Below, one piece after another: positions 1 to 4,685 of a stretch of DNA of 6,356 bases. This DNA is from Candidatus Woesearchaeota archaeon. Its GTDB lineage: Archaea > Nanobdellota > Nanobdellia > Woesearchaeales > JACPBV01. The notes beneath the pieces were generated by a model. That model ran no database searches. It was not told the DNA's origin and worked only from the letters and a program-made list of their open reading frames with translations. Position 1 is the stretch's first letter. Each line of letters begins with the position of its first letter. The stretch covers positions 1-6,356 of the forward strand of contig JACPBU010000119.1 in NCBI GenBank assembly GCA_016180165.1. The letters run 5' to 3'. Position numbers and translations under genes: made by a program.

Positions 1-568
1 TCATGCGCTTCTCTCCTCCCGGCCTTATCAGCAAATCCACATCCCGGCTGACGTAAAGATTATTTTTAATGTCATCTTCAGTGAGATGCTCCCCTTCAGA
101 TGCCTCCTGAGATATTCTGGACAGCACGAGTTGTGAAACAGCATCCAGAATCTCCGCTCTTGCACCATAAGCCATTGCAAGGTTGAGGGTAAACTCCCTG
201 TTATTTTTTGTCTCCTCCATCACCCGGTTCATCTCATGCTGCAATTCTTGGGGAAACATGCTTATCCTCCCAACAGTGGTAATCTTGACCTTGCCTTTGA
301 ACAGTGGATCCTTGCTGAACACGGAAATCTTTTTCCTGAGCAGGTTGAACAGGAAGTCAATTTCTTCTTTCCCCCGCTTGAAGTTCTCTGTAGAAAAGCA
401 ATACAGAGTTAGCTCTTTTACTCCAGCTTCCATGCACCATTGCAGGGCTTCCTTTATCTTCTCCAGCCCTTTTTCATGCCCTTTGAATTCCGGAAGCCCC
501 CGTGCCTTTGCCCACCGCCTGTTCCCATCAAGGATTATGGCGATATGTCCGGGGATTTTGTTGTCCAT
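1..568 (-). CDS. uppS: Polyprenyl (undecaprenyl-type) diphosphate synthase, cis-prenyltransferase, 3' end cut by window edge
   Basis: This enzyme adds isopentenyl diphosphate units in cis to an allylic diphosphate, making the long polyprenyl/dolichyl diphosphate that carries glycans at the membrane. The 189 residues in the window carry the family signatures in order. HIAIILDGNRRWAK (8-21) includes the catalytic/Mg-binding Asp14. GHEKG (30-34), LTLYCFSTENFKR (53-65), the LNLAMAYGARAEI segment (128-140) and DVDLLIRPGGEKR (176-188) follow. NRRWA, rather than the bacterial NGRWA, fits an archaeal enzyme. Family members usually run about 230-260 residues, so roughly the last 40-60 are missing only because the window ends. 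The ATG at 568 is chosen because the motif-rich N-terminus starts right there and a TATA box lies about 26 nt upstream, predicting a leaderless message. The product chain length cannot be read from the sequence. Confidence 0.95.
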   Translation of the reverse strand, partial: MDNKIPGHIAIILDGNRRWAKARGLPEFKGHEKGLEKIKEALQWCMEAGVKELTLYCFSTENFKRGKEEIDFLFNLLRKKISVFSKDPLFKGKVKITTVGRISMFPQELQHEMNRVMEETKNNREFTLNLAMAYGARAEILDAVSQLVLSRISQEASEGEHLTEDDIKNNLYVSRDVDLLIRPGGEKRM

Positions 569-588
569 GCACCTTTGAAACAGTATGG

Positions 589-608
589 ACTATATATGCT
601 TTCCTGAG
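589..608 (-). promoter_or_regulatory. uppS promoter (TATA/BRE), leaderless
   Basis: On the minus strand an AGGAAAGCATATATAG string gives a purine-rich BRE followed by a TATA box (about 591-598). The box centre lies about 26 nt from the uppS ATG at 568, so transcription should start at or within a base or two of the start codon. There is no Shine-Dalgarno sequence at a usable distance: an AGGTG occurs only 1 nt before the ATG. That agrees with a leaderless transcript. The start site is predicted by spacing only. Confidence 0.65.
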
Positions 609-695
609 AAAAAATCTCCAAGAACAAATTAAACTCCACCTCAAGACATAGAGTAGACAAAAAGCCACCCATAAGAAAGGGAAAATTATTCTACT

Positions 696-744
696 TATAG
701 TAAATCACCGAAATTCTCGAAAATCCAAAAGGTGATTTACTATA
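696..744. repeat. Perfect 14-bp inverted repeat, 21-nt spacer
   Basis: TATAGTAAATCACC (696-709) and GGTGATTTACTATA (731-744) are exact reverse complements around a 21-nt A-rich spacer. The structure lies in the 203-bp gap between the end of the 191-aa gene and the uppS promoter, both read leftward. It is too A/T-rich for a typical intrinsic terminator stem. It could be a small mobile-element remnant (MITE-like or hairpin-end type), a recombination site, or a dimer-protein binding site. No flanking target duplication is convincing. Confidence 0.8.
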
Positions 745-748
745 CTAG

Positions 749-784
749 AAAATCTCGCAATATTTCGATAATTAACGAGATTTG
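749..784 (-). repeat. 8-bp inverted repeat across the stop codon of the 191-aa gene
   Basis: AAATCTCG (750-757) and CGAGATTT (776-783) are perfect reverse complements with an 18-nt spacer. Read on the minus strand, the first arm encodes the last residues of the 191-aa protein (Lys-Ser-Arg), the spacer contains its TAA (772-774), and the second arm is followed by TTCTAG. It could fold as a 3'-end hairpin of that message. It begins only 5 bp from the larger inverted repeat at 696-744, and both contain a TCTCG motif, so the two may be parts of one composite element. Confidence 0.6.
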
Positions 785-1347
785 CTATTAATAACAGGAT
801 CCAACTCCCGATTTTCCGGAGGTTCTAGGACAAACCTTTCAGCCAGTGCCACAAACATCTCCTGATTGATATTGATGCCTGCTTTGACAAGTGCTTTGGC
901 AAACTGCTTTCCCTTCTCGTTATCATCCCCCTTTCCCCTGAAGTGGATAAGCTCATTGACGGTTTCATTGCATAAAAACCCATCATTCATCTGCAGCACG
1001 AGCCTCTCTTGTTTCCCATTCCTTGTTGCTGTTAAGCCATCGGGATTAAAAACTATCTCAATATCACCTTCCCTATAAACCTCATTCCAGAAGACAAATC
1101 CGTGGTTGAGCAGCTCCCGCTTCACCAGCTCAATCATTGCAGCTTTAAAATTATCTCCCTCAAAGGGATGTTCAAGGATGCCTGGCTTCTCCTTGACTTT
1201 TTGGAGCTCGTAAACTCTCCCCAGATAGCTTAACACCTTCTGCCTTGCCCCCCTGCTCTTCTTCTTATACTTATTTTCGACAAGGTAAGCATAAGGGTAA
1301 GACTCCCCTTTCTTTGTCTTTATCCTTTTGATCCTGATGTAAGGCAT
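772..1347 (-). CDS. Conserved-looking hypothetical protein, 191 aa
   Basis: Function not recognised. The basic N-terminus (residues 1-45) reads MPYIRIKRIK, then YPYAYLVENKYKKKSRGARQ, then KVLSYLGRV. This pattern is familiar from small archaeal proteins and recalls the N-terminal domain of IS1634-type transposases, but no DDE catalytic domain follows. The middle (about 66-120) looks like a mixed alpha/beta domain, and the C-terminal part (GFLCNETVNELIHF at 123-136, then AKALVKAGININQEMFVALAERFV) is probably helical. No signal peptide or membrane segment is seen. The ATG at 1347 is supported by GGAGGGAG on the minus strand (1354-1361), 6 nt upstream. The gene sits between rpoL and uppS, in the same direction but with its own promoter. 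The last residues overlap an inverted repeat, so the C-terminus may have been altered by it. Confidence 0.8.
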   Translation of the reverse strand: MPYIRIKRIKTKKGESYPYAYLVENKYKKKSRGARQKVLSYLGRVYELQKVKEKPGILEHPFEGDNFKAAMIELVKRELLNHGFVFWNEVYREGDIEIVFNPDGLTATRNGKQERLVLQMNDGFLCNETVNELIHFRGKGDDNEKGKQFAKALVKAGININQEMFVALAERFVLEPPENRELDPVINSKSR

Positions 1348-1440
1348 GCCTATCTCCCTCCATGATTGAACTCCGCTCTCCTCCCCCTAAAGTGTTTGGA
1401 AGGCAATTTCCATGTTAGGCACCACACCTTTATATGGTTT
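1348..1440 (-). promoter_or_regulatory. Promoter and Shine-Dalgarno for the 191-aa gene
   Basis: A CATATAAAG TATA box lies at about 1428-1436 on the minus strand with A-rich sequence upstream, predicting transcription start near 1405-1410 and a leader of about 60 nt. The GGAGGGAG ribosome binding site (1354-1361), 6 nt before the ATG, fixes the start codon. The contrast with the leaderless uppS promoter shows that both initiation modes are used in this genome. Confidence 0.55.
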
Positions 1441-1478
1441 TTGCTTAAAAAAATGCATTAATAGAGCCTATAATCAAG

Positions 1479-1517
1479 AAAAAATAAAACAGAGATAGGA
1501 TAAAAATATAGGAAAAA
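1479..1517 (-). terminator. T-rich archaeal terminator after rpoL
   Basis: Downstream of the rpoL stop, the minus strand carries successive T runs (around 1513-1517, 1502-1506 and a TTTTATTTTTT at 1479-1489). Oligo-T tracts without a strong hairpin are the usual archaeal termination signal. This is consistent with rpoL and the 191-aa gene being separate transcription units. Confidence 0.45.
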
Positions 1518-1532
1518 GTATACCCTCATACC

Positions 1533-1799
1533 TTATTTAATCTCTTTCTTAACTTCTGCAGCCAGTTTCTCATTGGCCTTCTTCAGGCGTTGGCATGCAC
1601 TTGCTATCGCTTTCCTTGGATCATCGCCTTCAACAGTCATCCTTGGCCTTCCGACAAGTGGATGCTTGACGAAGATAGTTGCGGCTTTGACATCCTTGTC
1701 ATTCCACATCTCTGCCTTTACCGCATTGAGAAAACCAACACCTTCATTCACCTCAAAGACAATCTTGTCTTTTTTTTCCTCGATGACATTTATTTCCAT
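1533..1799 (-). CDS. rpoL: DNA-directed RNA polymerase subunit L (Rpo11)
   Basis: RpoL is the archaeal counterpart of eukaryotic RPB11. It pairs with subunit D (Rpo3) to form the alpha-dimer-like platform on which RNA polymerase assembles. The 88 residues match the family in length. The diagnostic region is WNDKDVKAATIFVKHPLVGRPRMTVEGDDPRKAI (32-65), followed by the basic C-terminal helix. The dimerisation helix around residues 20-32 (GVGFLNAVKAEMW) departs from the usual HTLxNxLR-type sequence, so the interface with subunit D may have diverged. The ATG at 1799 is the only sensible start and lies about 33 nt from a strong TATA box, giving a very short leader. In other archaea rpoL often lies near exosome and RNA-modification genes, which fits the methyltransferase immediately upstream. 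Confidence 0.93.
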   Translation of the reverse strand: MEINVIEEKKDKIVFEVNEGVGFLNAVKAEMWNDKDVKAATIFVKHPLVGRPRMTVEGDDPRKAIASACQRLKKANEKLAAEVKKEIK

Positions 1800-1823
1800 G
1801 GTGCCTCTGGTGTTAGAGAATAT

Positions 1824-1846
1824 GGCTTATTTAAAAAGCTTTCTTA
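1824..1846 (-). promoter_or_regulatory. rpoL promoter (strong BRE/TATA)
   Basis: The minus strand reads AGAAAGCTTTTTAAATAAG. This is a textbook BRE plus TATA combination with the TATA element at about 1827-1837. Start is predicted near 1805, 5-8 nt ahead of the rpoL ATG. The promoter lies in the 79-bp gap after the methyltransferase stop, so rpoL can be transcribed on its own as well as by read-through. Confidence 0.65.
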
Positions 1847-1853
1847 AGGTTGG

Positions 1854-1867
1854 CGGAAAAATTTCCG
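1854..1867. repeat. Short palindrome between the methyltransferase gene and rpoL
   Basis: CGGAAA and TTTCCG flank two A residues, forming a 14-bp palindrome just past the methyltransferase stop (1879-1881) and just upstream of the rpoL BRE. It may be a weak terminator hairpin for the methyltransferase message or an operator for rpoL. It is short enough to be accidental. Confidence 0.3.
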
Positions 1868-1878
1868 AAATTAGGGAT

Positions 1879-2562
1879 TTATCCGTCGATAAACATCAGC
1901 AGCAAATAATCTTTGAGCGTCGTTTTATCCTGTTCAATCTCTTTTTCCATCCAGAAAATGCTCACCTCAACTGCCTTGGTTTTCCGTCGGTGGAAGGGCA
2001 TTGAAGCCTTGATAGGCAGTCGGATATCTTTGATTTCATTCACAGAAAACCTGCTGAGGTGCGCAAGCTGCGCGATGAACGCCTTTGTTGAGCTTTTATG
2101 GAAGCTGTAGACTGAAGAAGCCAGGGAAAAAGCCCTTTCCAGGAAGCTCTTGTCGGCATGCTCACTTTTTGTTCCAAAAGGCGGGTTCATGACCACAGTA
2201 TCCACCTTCTCCCCAAACTCAGATACATCTCCAAGGAAAAAGATGCACTCACACTCACTTTTTGCAGATGAGGCGTTTTCTTTGGCTAAGTTTAACGCTT
2301 CAATGTCTTTGTCTACGAAATACACCTTTTTAGCCCCCAAGAGCATGCACCCTATCCCCAGAACCCCGCTTCCACAGCCAAGATCTGCTATTACCTTTCC
2401 AGCAATATGCTCCCTCATATAGGCACCCCAAATGACAGAAGCAGCTTGCTCACTATCTGTAATATACTGCTCAAGCCTCACTTTCGGACTCTCAAGCCAT
2501 CTTAATGCAGACAAAGCTCTTGCTAAACTTCCTTTACTAACTTTTTTAAGTTCAATTACCAT
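1879..2562 (-). CDS. METTL5-like rRNA N6-adenine methyltransferase (COG2263 type)
   Basis: This is a SAM-dependent Rossmann-fold methyltransferase of 227 residues. The SAM-binding motif I is DLGCGSGVLGIG (60-71), the acidic ribose-binding residues lie in VDKD (83-86), and the catalytic NPPFGT (126-131) is the N6-adenine type. The LEQYIT box (30-35) and HADKSFLERA (135-144) with the YSFHK segment (152-156) are characteristic of the METTL5/COG2263 family. Human METTL5 with TRMT112 makes m6A in the 18S rRNA decoding region, so the likely substrate here is 16S rRNA; that assignment is by homology. The C-terminal PFHRRKTKAVEVSIFW (189-204) is also family-like. The ATG at 2562 has a GGTG about 7 nt upstream as a modest ribosome binding site. 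Its position beside rpoL matches an arrangement I recall in archaeal information-processing clusters. Confidence 0.9.
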   Translation of the reverse strand: MVIELKKVSKGSLARALSALRWLESPKVRLEQYITDSEQAASVIWGAYMREHIAGKVIADLGCGSGVLGIGCMLLGAKKVYFVDKDIEALNLAKENASSAKSECECIFFLGDVSEFGEKVDTVVMNPPFGTKSEHADKSFLERAFSLASSVYSFHKSSTKAFIAQLAHLSRFSVNEIKDIRLPIKASMPFHRRKTKAVEVSIFWMEKEIEQDKTTLKDYLLLMFIDG

Positions 2563-2648
2563 AGTAATGCACCATCTTACCGCTTTTCATTGACACTTTC
2601 AACAACATCTCCCTCGTTATTCTTTACCCTCCAAAAATTGTTGAAAAG

Positions 2649-2692
2649 CACCTTTTTATGAATAATTAACTCTCACTTTTTAAGGTTTTCCC
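2649..2692 (-). promoter_or_regulatory. Candidate promoters of the methyltransferase cluster
   Basis: Two possible TATA elements lie upstream of the methyltransferase on the minus strand. GAAAACCTTAAAAAG has a BRE-like purine stretch followed by TTAAAAAG at about 2675-2682. TTCATAAAAAGG lies at about 2651-2662. They predict starts near 2652 or 2630 and leaders of roughly 70-90 nt. They mark the left boundary of the divergent intergenic region. Which one is used cannot be told from sequence. Confidence 0.35.
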
Positions 2693-2970
2693 CTTATAGG
2701 GTGGTATAACACCTCCTCAGGGCATTATTGTTCCTCCCCTTGGACATTCCACCTATATTGTTATGCCTTCAAACCCACTTCCCAGCCTCACTTTTTGCAG
2801 CCAACCCGCTTTACATAAATAACTCACCCTCATTTATAACCCCTAAAACCCTTATACTCCGATTTCTTTCAACCCCCATACCCCCAACCCCATTAAACCA
2901 GCGGTTAACCCCATCTTATTTACAAGCCTGCCCCTTCCAAAACCAACCGGTCCCAGCAATGATCTTGCCT

Positions 2971-3114
2971 GGCGCTATATTGCGCCAAAGCTGCCAAACT
3001 AACAAAAAATACCCCCCTATTATTTAAAAAATAAGTCTCAATTTATTTCCATGATAGGCGCTATAGTGCGGGTATTTCTCAAATTTCTATTATTTTAAGA
3101 CGCTATACTGCGCC
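2971..3114. repeat. Three copies of a near-palindromic 16-bp box, GGCGCTATANTGCGCC
   Basis: The copies are GGCGCTATATTGCGCC (2971-2986), GGCGCTATAGTGCGGG (3057-3072) and GACGCTATACTGCGCC (3099-3114). They share CGCTATANTGCG, with GCGC-type arms around an A/T centre, as expected for a dimeric DNA-binding protein. Start-to-start spacings are 86 and 42 bp, close to whole multiples of about 42-43 bp, so the boxes may lie on nearly the same face of the helix. They are the only G/C-rich islands in otherwise A/T-rich flanks. I do not recognise them as a known ORB or other archaeal origin box. Confidence 0.75.
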
Positions 3115-3139
3115 TTGTCTAATCTTTTCCAATATCTTT

Positions 3140-3240
3140 CTTCTATCATTTTTTCAAAAAAAAGGACAAAAAAATCAAAAAATTTTTTCCAAAAAAACCG
3201 AAAAATTCCATTAAATTTTTTCAAAAATTTTCACTAAACT
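3140..3240. other. A/T-tract block, possible curved or easily melted DNA
   Basis: About 100 bp consist almost wholly of A and T tracts with few G residues. Tract centres lie near 3160, 3171, 3180, 3194, 3203, 3214 and 3225, roughly one helical turn apart though irregular. Such spacing favours intrinsic curvature, and the composition favours strand separation. The block lies between the palindromic boxes and the TCCCA array, as a DNA unwinding element would in an iteron-type origin. Composition and spacing are seen directly; the role is inferred. Confidence 0.45.
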
Positions 3241-3351
3241 TCGCTATTTATTCTGGTAATCACAATTGATTTTTTCTCATCTTTAACTTGGCCCAATCTT
3301 GCACTCCGCTCCTGCTTCGCTTATTCCCGCACGCTTCCAGGAGCATCCCCT

Positions 3352-3539
3352 CATCCCAGCCTCATCCCAGCCTCATCCCAGCCTCATCCCAGCCTCATCC
3401 CAGCCTCATCCCAGCCTCATTCCCACCCCATTCCCATAATATTCCCAGGACTATCCCAAAACAGTCCCAAAAAACAAACACTATCGTCGGTAAACAATCC
3501 CAAAACAGTCCCATCATATTCCCAATAAATTCCCAGAAA
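3352..3539. repeat. Phased array of 15 TCCCA pentamers on an 11-bp register
   Basis: TCCCA begins at 3354, 3365, 3376, 3387, 3398, 3409, 3421, 3432, 3443, 3454, 3465, 3498, 3509, 3520 and 3531. Every step is 11 bp except one of 12 and one of exactly 33, as if two units (3474-3495) had lost the core. The first six units are identical copies of CATCCCAGCCT. The later ones keep only a (A/T)TTCCCA-like core with diverged spacers, except for one 17-bp direct repeat (3453-3469 and 3497-3513, offset 44). The array stops about 12 bp before the TATA box of the 320-aa gene, and one inverted copy (TGGGA, 3559-3563) lies between that TATA box and its start codon. It looks like a cooperative protein-binding array placing every site on one face of the helix. 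Confidence 0.9.
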
Positions 3540-3579
3540 AGGACAAGTTTTAAATACTTGGGATTGATAGGGGTAGATT
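3538..3579 (+). promoter_or_regulatory. Promoter of the 320-aa gene, leaderless, with inverted TCCCA site
   Basis: GGACAAG followed by TTTTAAATAC (about 3548-3557) forms a BRE/TATA pair whose centre lies about 27 nt before the ATG at 3580, predicting a leaderless transcript. No Shine-Dalgarno sequence is well placed. TGGGA at 3559-3563, the reverse complement of the array pentamer, lies just downstream of the TATA box, where a bound protein would block polymerase. That suggests regulation through the same factor that binds the array. Confidence 0.65.
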
Positions 3580-4542
3580 ATGCCCATTCTCAGGCGGGAT
3601 AAAAAATTCAGGGAGCATCTCAATAGCAGGATTTCCAATCTCCACGATCTTCTTTTTTACTCATTCAACAACGTCCACACAGACACGAAAAATCTCTTTT
3701 CCAGCATCCAGCAGGTGCATCAGAAAACGGCACTTCATGAAGAAAAATTAGATAAGATTTACAGCCACCAGAAAGCCTTTGGCCATTTTGCCGAAGAGCT
3801 CAGGAAGATAGCCCAAAGCCAGCACCATTATCTGAGGGACATCTACGAGAAGATGGCGAAGCAGGATGCCTTGATCGATGCCCTTCGGCGGCAGCTTGAA
3901 GATGCGCCTTTGAACAAAGAAAAGATGAAGGAAACATTCGATGAGCTTATGCTTTTGGATGACCTCAATGCCAGGATTGCAGCCATCGAATCTCAGATAG
4001 ATGACATGCAGATGAGCCATTCTGACCTCTTGAGAAGCCACCTTGAGCTCAAGGGAAAACGGGTGGAGCTCAGGGAAAAAAGTGAGGTTCAGGAGCCTAT
4101 CTCTCTGATTCACGAAGCCCCCCTTCCGGCAAAGCTCCACGAGCTTACAGCAAGGCTTGATCAGCTTGAGCAGAAGCGTCAATTTGCAAGGGAAAAAATA
4201 TTCAGGAAGATAGCCAAGAACACCAAGGATTTTGTTAAAGGCATTATCATTTCGACGATAAGGAAGTATGGCTCAGTCTCTGCCTTTACCCTGAAAGAGA
4301 TGATTGTTCTTGAGCAGGGCCTATGCTCAAAATCTTCCTTTTACCGCCTCCTTGAGGAGATTGAGCAGGAGCCGGACATTGGTGTTATCAGGGAGGGAAA
4401 GGAGAAAAAATACCTTGCAAAGCTCCATCAGGACCAGAGGGCTCATGAACAGATGGCTCAAGAGCAGAGGTTACATGGGAAGGGGGCTCAGGAAGAGGGG
4501 GCAAAGGGGCAGAAAAGCAGGGATTTTCGCCGGAAAAAATAA
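3580..4542 (+). CDS. Coiled-coil protein with C-terminal winged-helix DNA-binding domain, 320 aa
   Basis: Specific function not recognised. Residues 1-20 are basic, followed by SNLHDLLFYSFNNVHTDTKN (19-38). Two long heptad-type helical regions follow (about 35-108 and 115-210, rich in Leu/Ile/Glu/Lys/Gln), predicting a rod-like coiled coil and oligomerisation. Residues about 216-282 look like a winged helix: KDFVKGIIISTIRKYG as helix 1, SAFTLKEMIVLEQG as helix 2, SKSSFYRLLEEIEQEP as the recognition helix and GVIREGKEKKYLAK as the wing. The tail (283-320) is charged and Gln/Lys/Arg-rich with a basic end. There is no signal peptide or membrane segment. The start is set by the TATA spacing. The phased array immediately upstream makes this protein the leading candidate to bind it. 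It could be a transcriptional autoregulator, a chromatin or segregation protein, or a replication factor. Confidence 0.85.
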   Translation: MPILRRDKKFREHLNSRISNLHDLLFYSFNNVHTDTKNLFSSIQQVHQKTALHEEKLDKIYSHQKAFGHFAEELRKIAQSQHHYLRDIYEKMAKQDALIDALRRQLEDAPLNKEKMKETFDELMLLDDLNARIAAIESQIDDMQMSHSDLLRSHLELKGKRVELREKSEVQEPISLIHEAPLPAKLHELTARLDQLEQKRQFAREKIFRKIAKNTKDFVKGIIISTIRKYGSVSAFTLKEMIVLEQGLCSKSSFYRLLEEIEQEPDIGVIREGKEKKYLAKLHQDQRAHEQMAQEQRLHGKGAQEEGAKGQKSRDFRRKK

Positions 4543-4595
4543 TCATCGCAATAATGAAAACTATTCTCCAATCCCCCTTCCAACCCAACCCCCAA

Positions 4596-4685
4596 CCTAT
4601 ATACTCCACAATAACAATCTTTTTAAACCACCTCCCGCAGAAAAAGCCTCCCGCACTCAGCGGAAAAATTTTGGGGGTGTACGTT
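4596..4685 (+). promoter_or_regulatory. Promoter and Shine-Dalgarno of the 180-aa gene
   Basis: The 143-bp gap after the 320-aa gene is C-rich and holds two TATA-like elements, CCTATATAC (4596-4604) and AATCTTTTTAAACC (TATA at about 4619-4627). The second predicts a start near 4650 and a leader of about 36 nt. GGGGGTG (4673-4679), 6 nt before the ATG at 4686, is a good ribosome binding site and excludes the longer in-frame reading from 4554. The two wHTH genes can therefore be expressed independently. Confidence 0.6.

Larger units (their letters stand above)
2563..3579. other. Divergent 1-kb intergenic region, origin- or centromere-like
   Basis: No convincing gene is seen across this 1,017-bp gap. 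All four genes to its left read leftward and all three to its right read rightward. From about 2730 to 3540 the plus strand is visibly rich in C and poor in G, and the bias reverses in the genes that start at 3580. From left to right it holds candidate methyltransferase promoters, a C-rich stretch (about 2730-2960), three near-palindromic boxes (2971-3114), an A/T-tract block (about 3140-3240) and a phased TCCCA array (3352-3539) next to the promoter of the 320-aa gene. Open frames here encode only low-complexity Pro/Ser/His-rich strings. An origin or partition role is inference. Confidence 0.5.

Noticed and set aside
183..578. Plus-strand open frame opposite uppS
   Set aside because: It is the antisense shadow of a gene with all cis-prenyltransferase signatures.
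2840..2851. Telomere-like CCCCTAAAACCC string
   Set aside because: It occurs once and is not in tandem, so it is explained by the C-rich composition.
2728..3027. 99-codon plus-strand open frame in the C-rich region
   Set aside because: The Pro/Leu/Thr-rich composition follows from C-rich, G-poor DNA, it has no ribosome binding site or family resemblance, and it runs through the first near-palindromic box.
3352..3539. CRISPR array
   Set aside because: The units are 11 bp with no unique spacers of 30-40 bp, and no cas genes are present in the window.
3288..3602. Plus-strand open frame with Pro/Ser/His-rich repeats (HPSLIPAS type)
   Set aside because: It is the direct translation of the 11-bp DNA repeat array, has no promoter or ribosome binding site of its own, and overlaps the start of the well-supported 320-aa gene.
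4554..4685. 44-residue N-terminal extension of the 180-aa protein
   Set aside because: The extension is Pro-rich and low in complexity, covers the TATA elements, and a GGGGGTG ribosome binding site points to the ATG at 4686.
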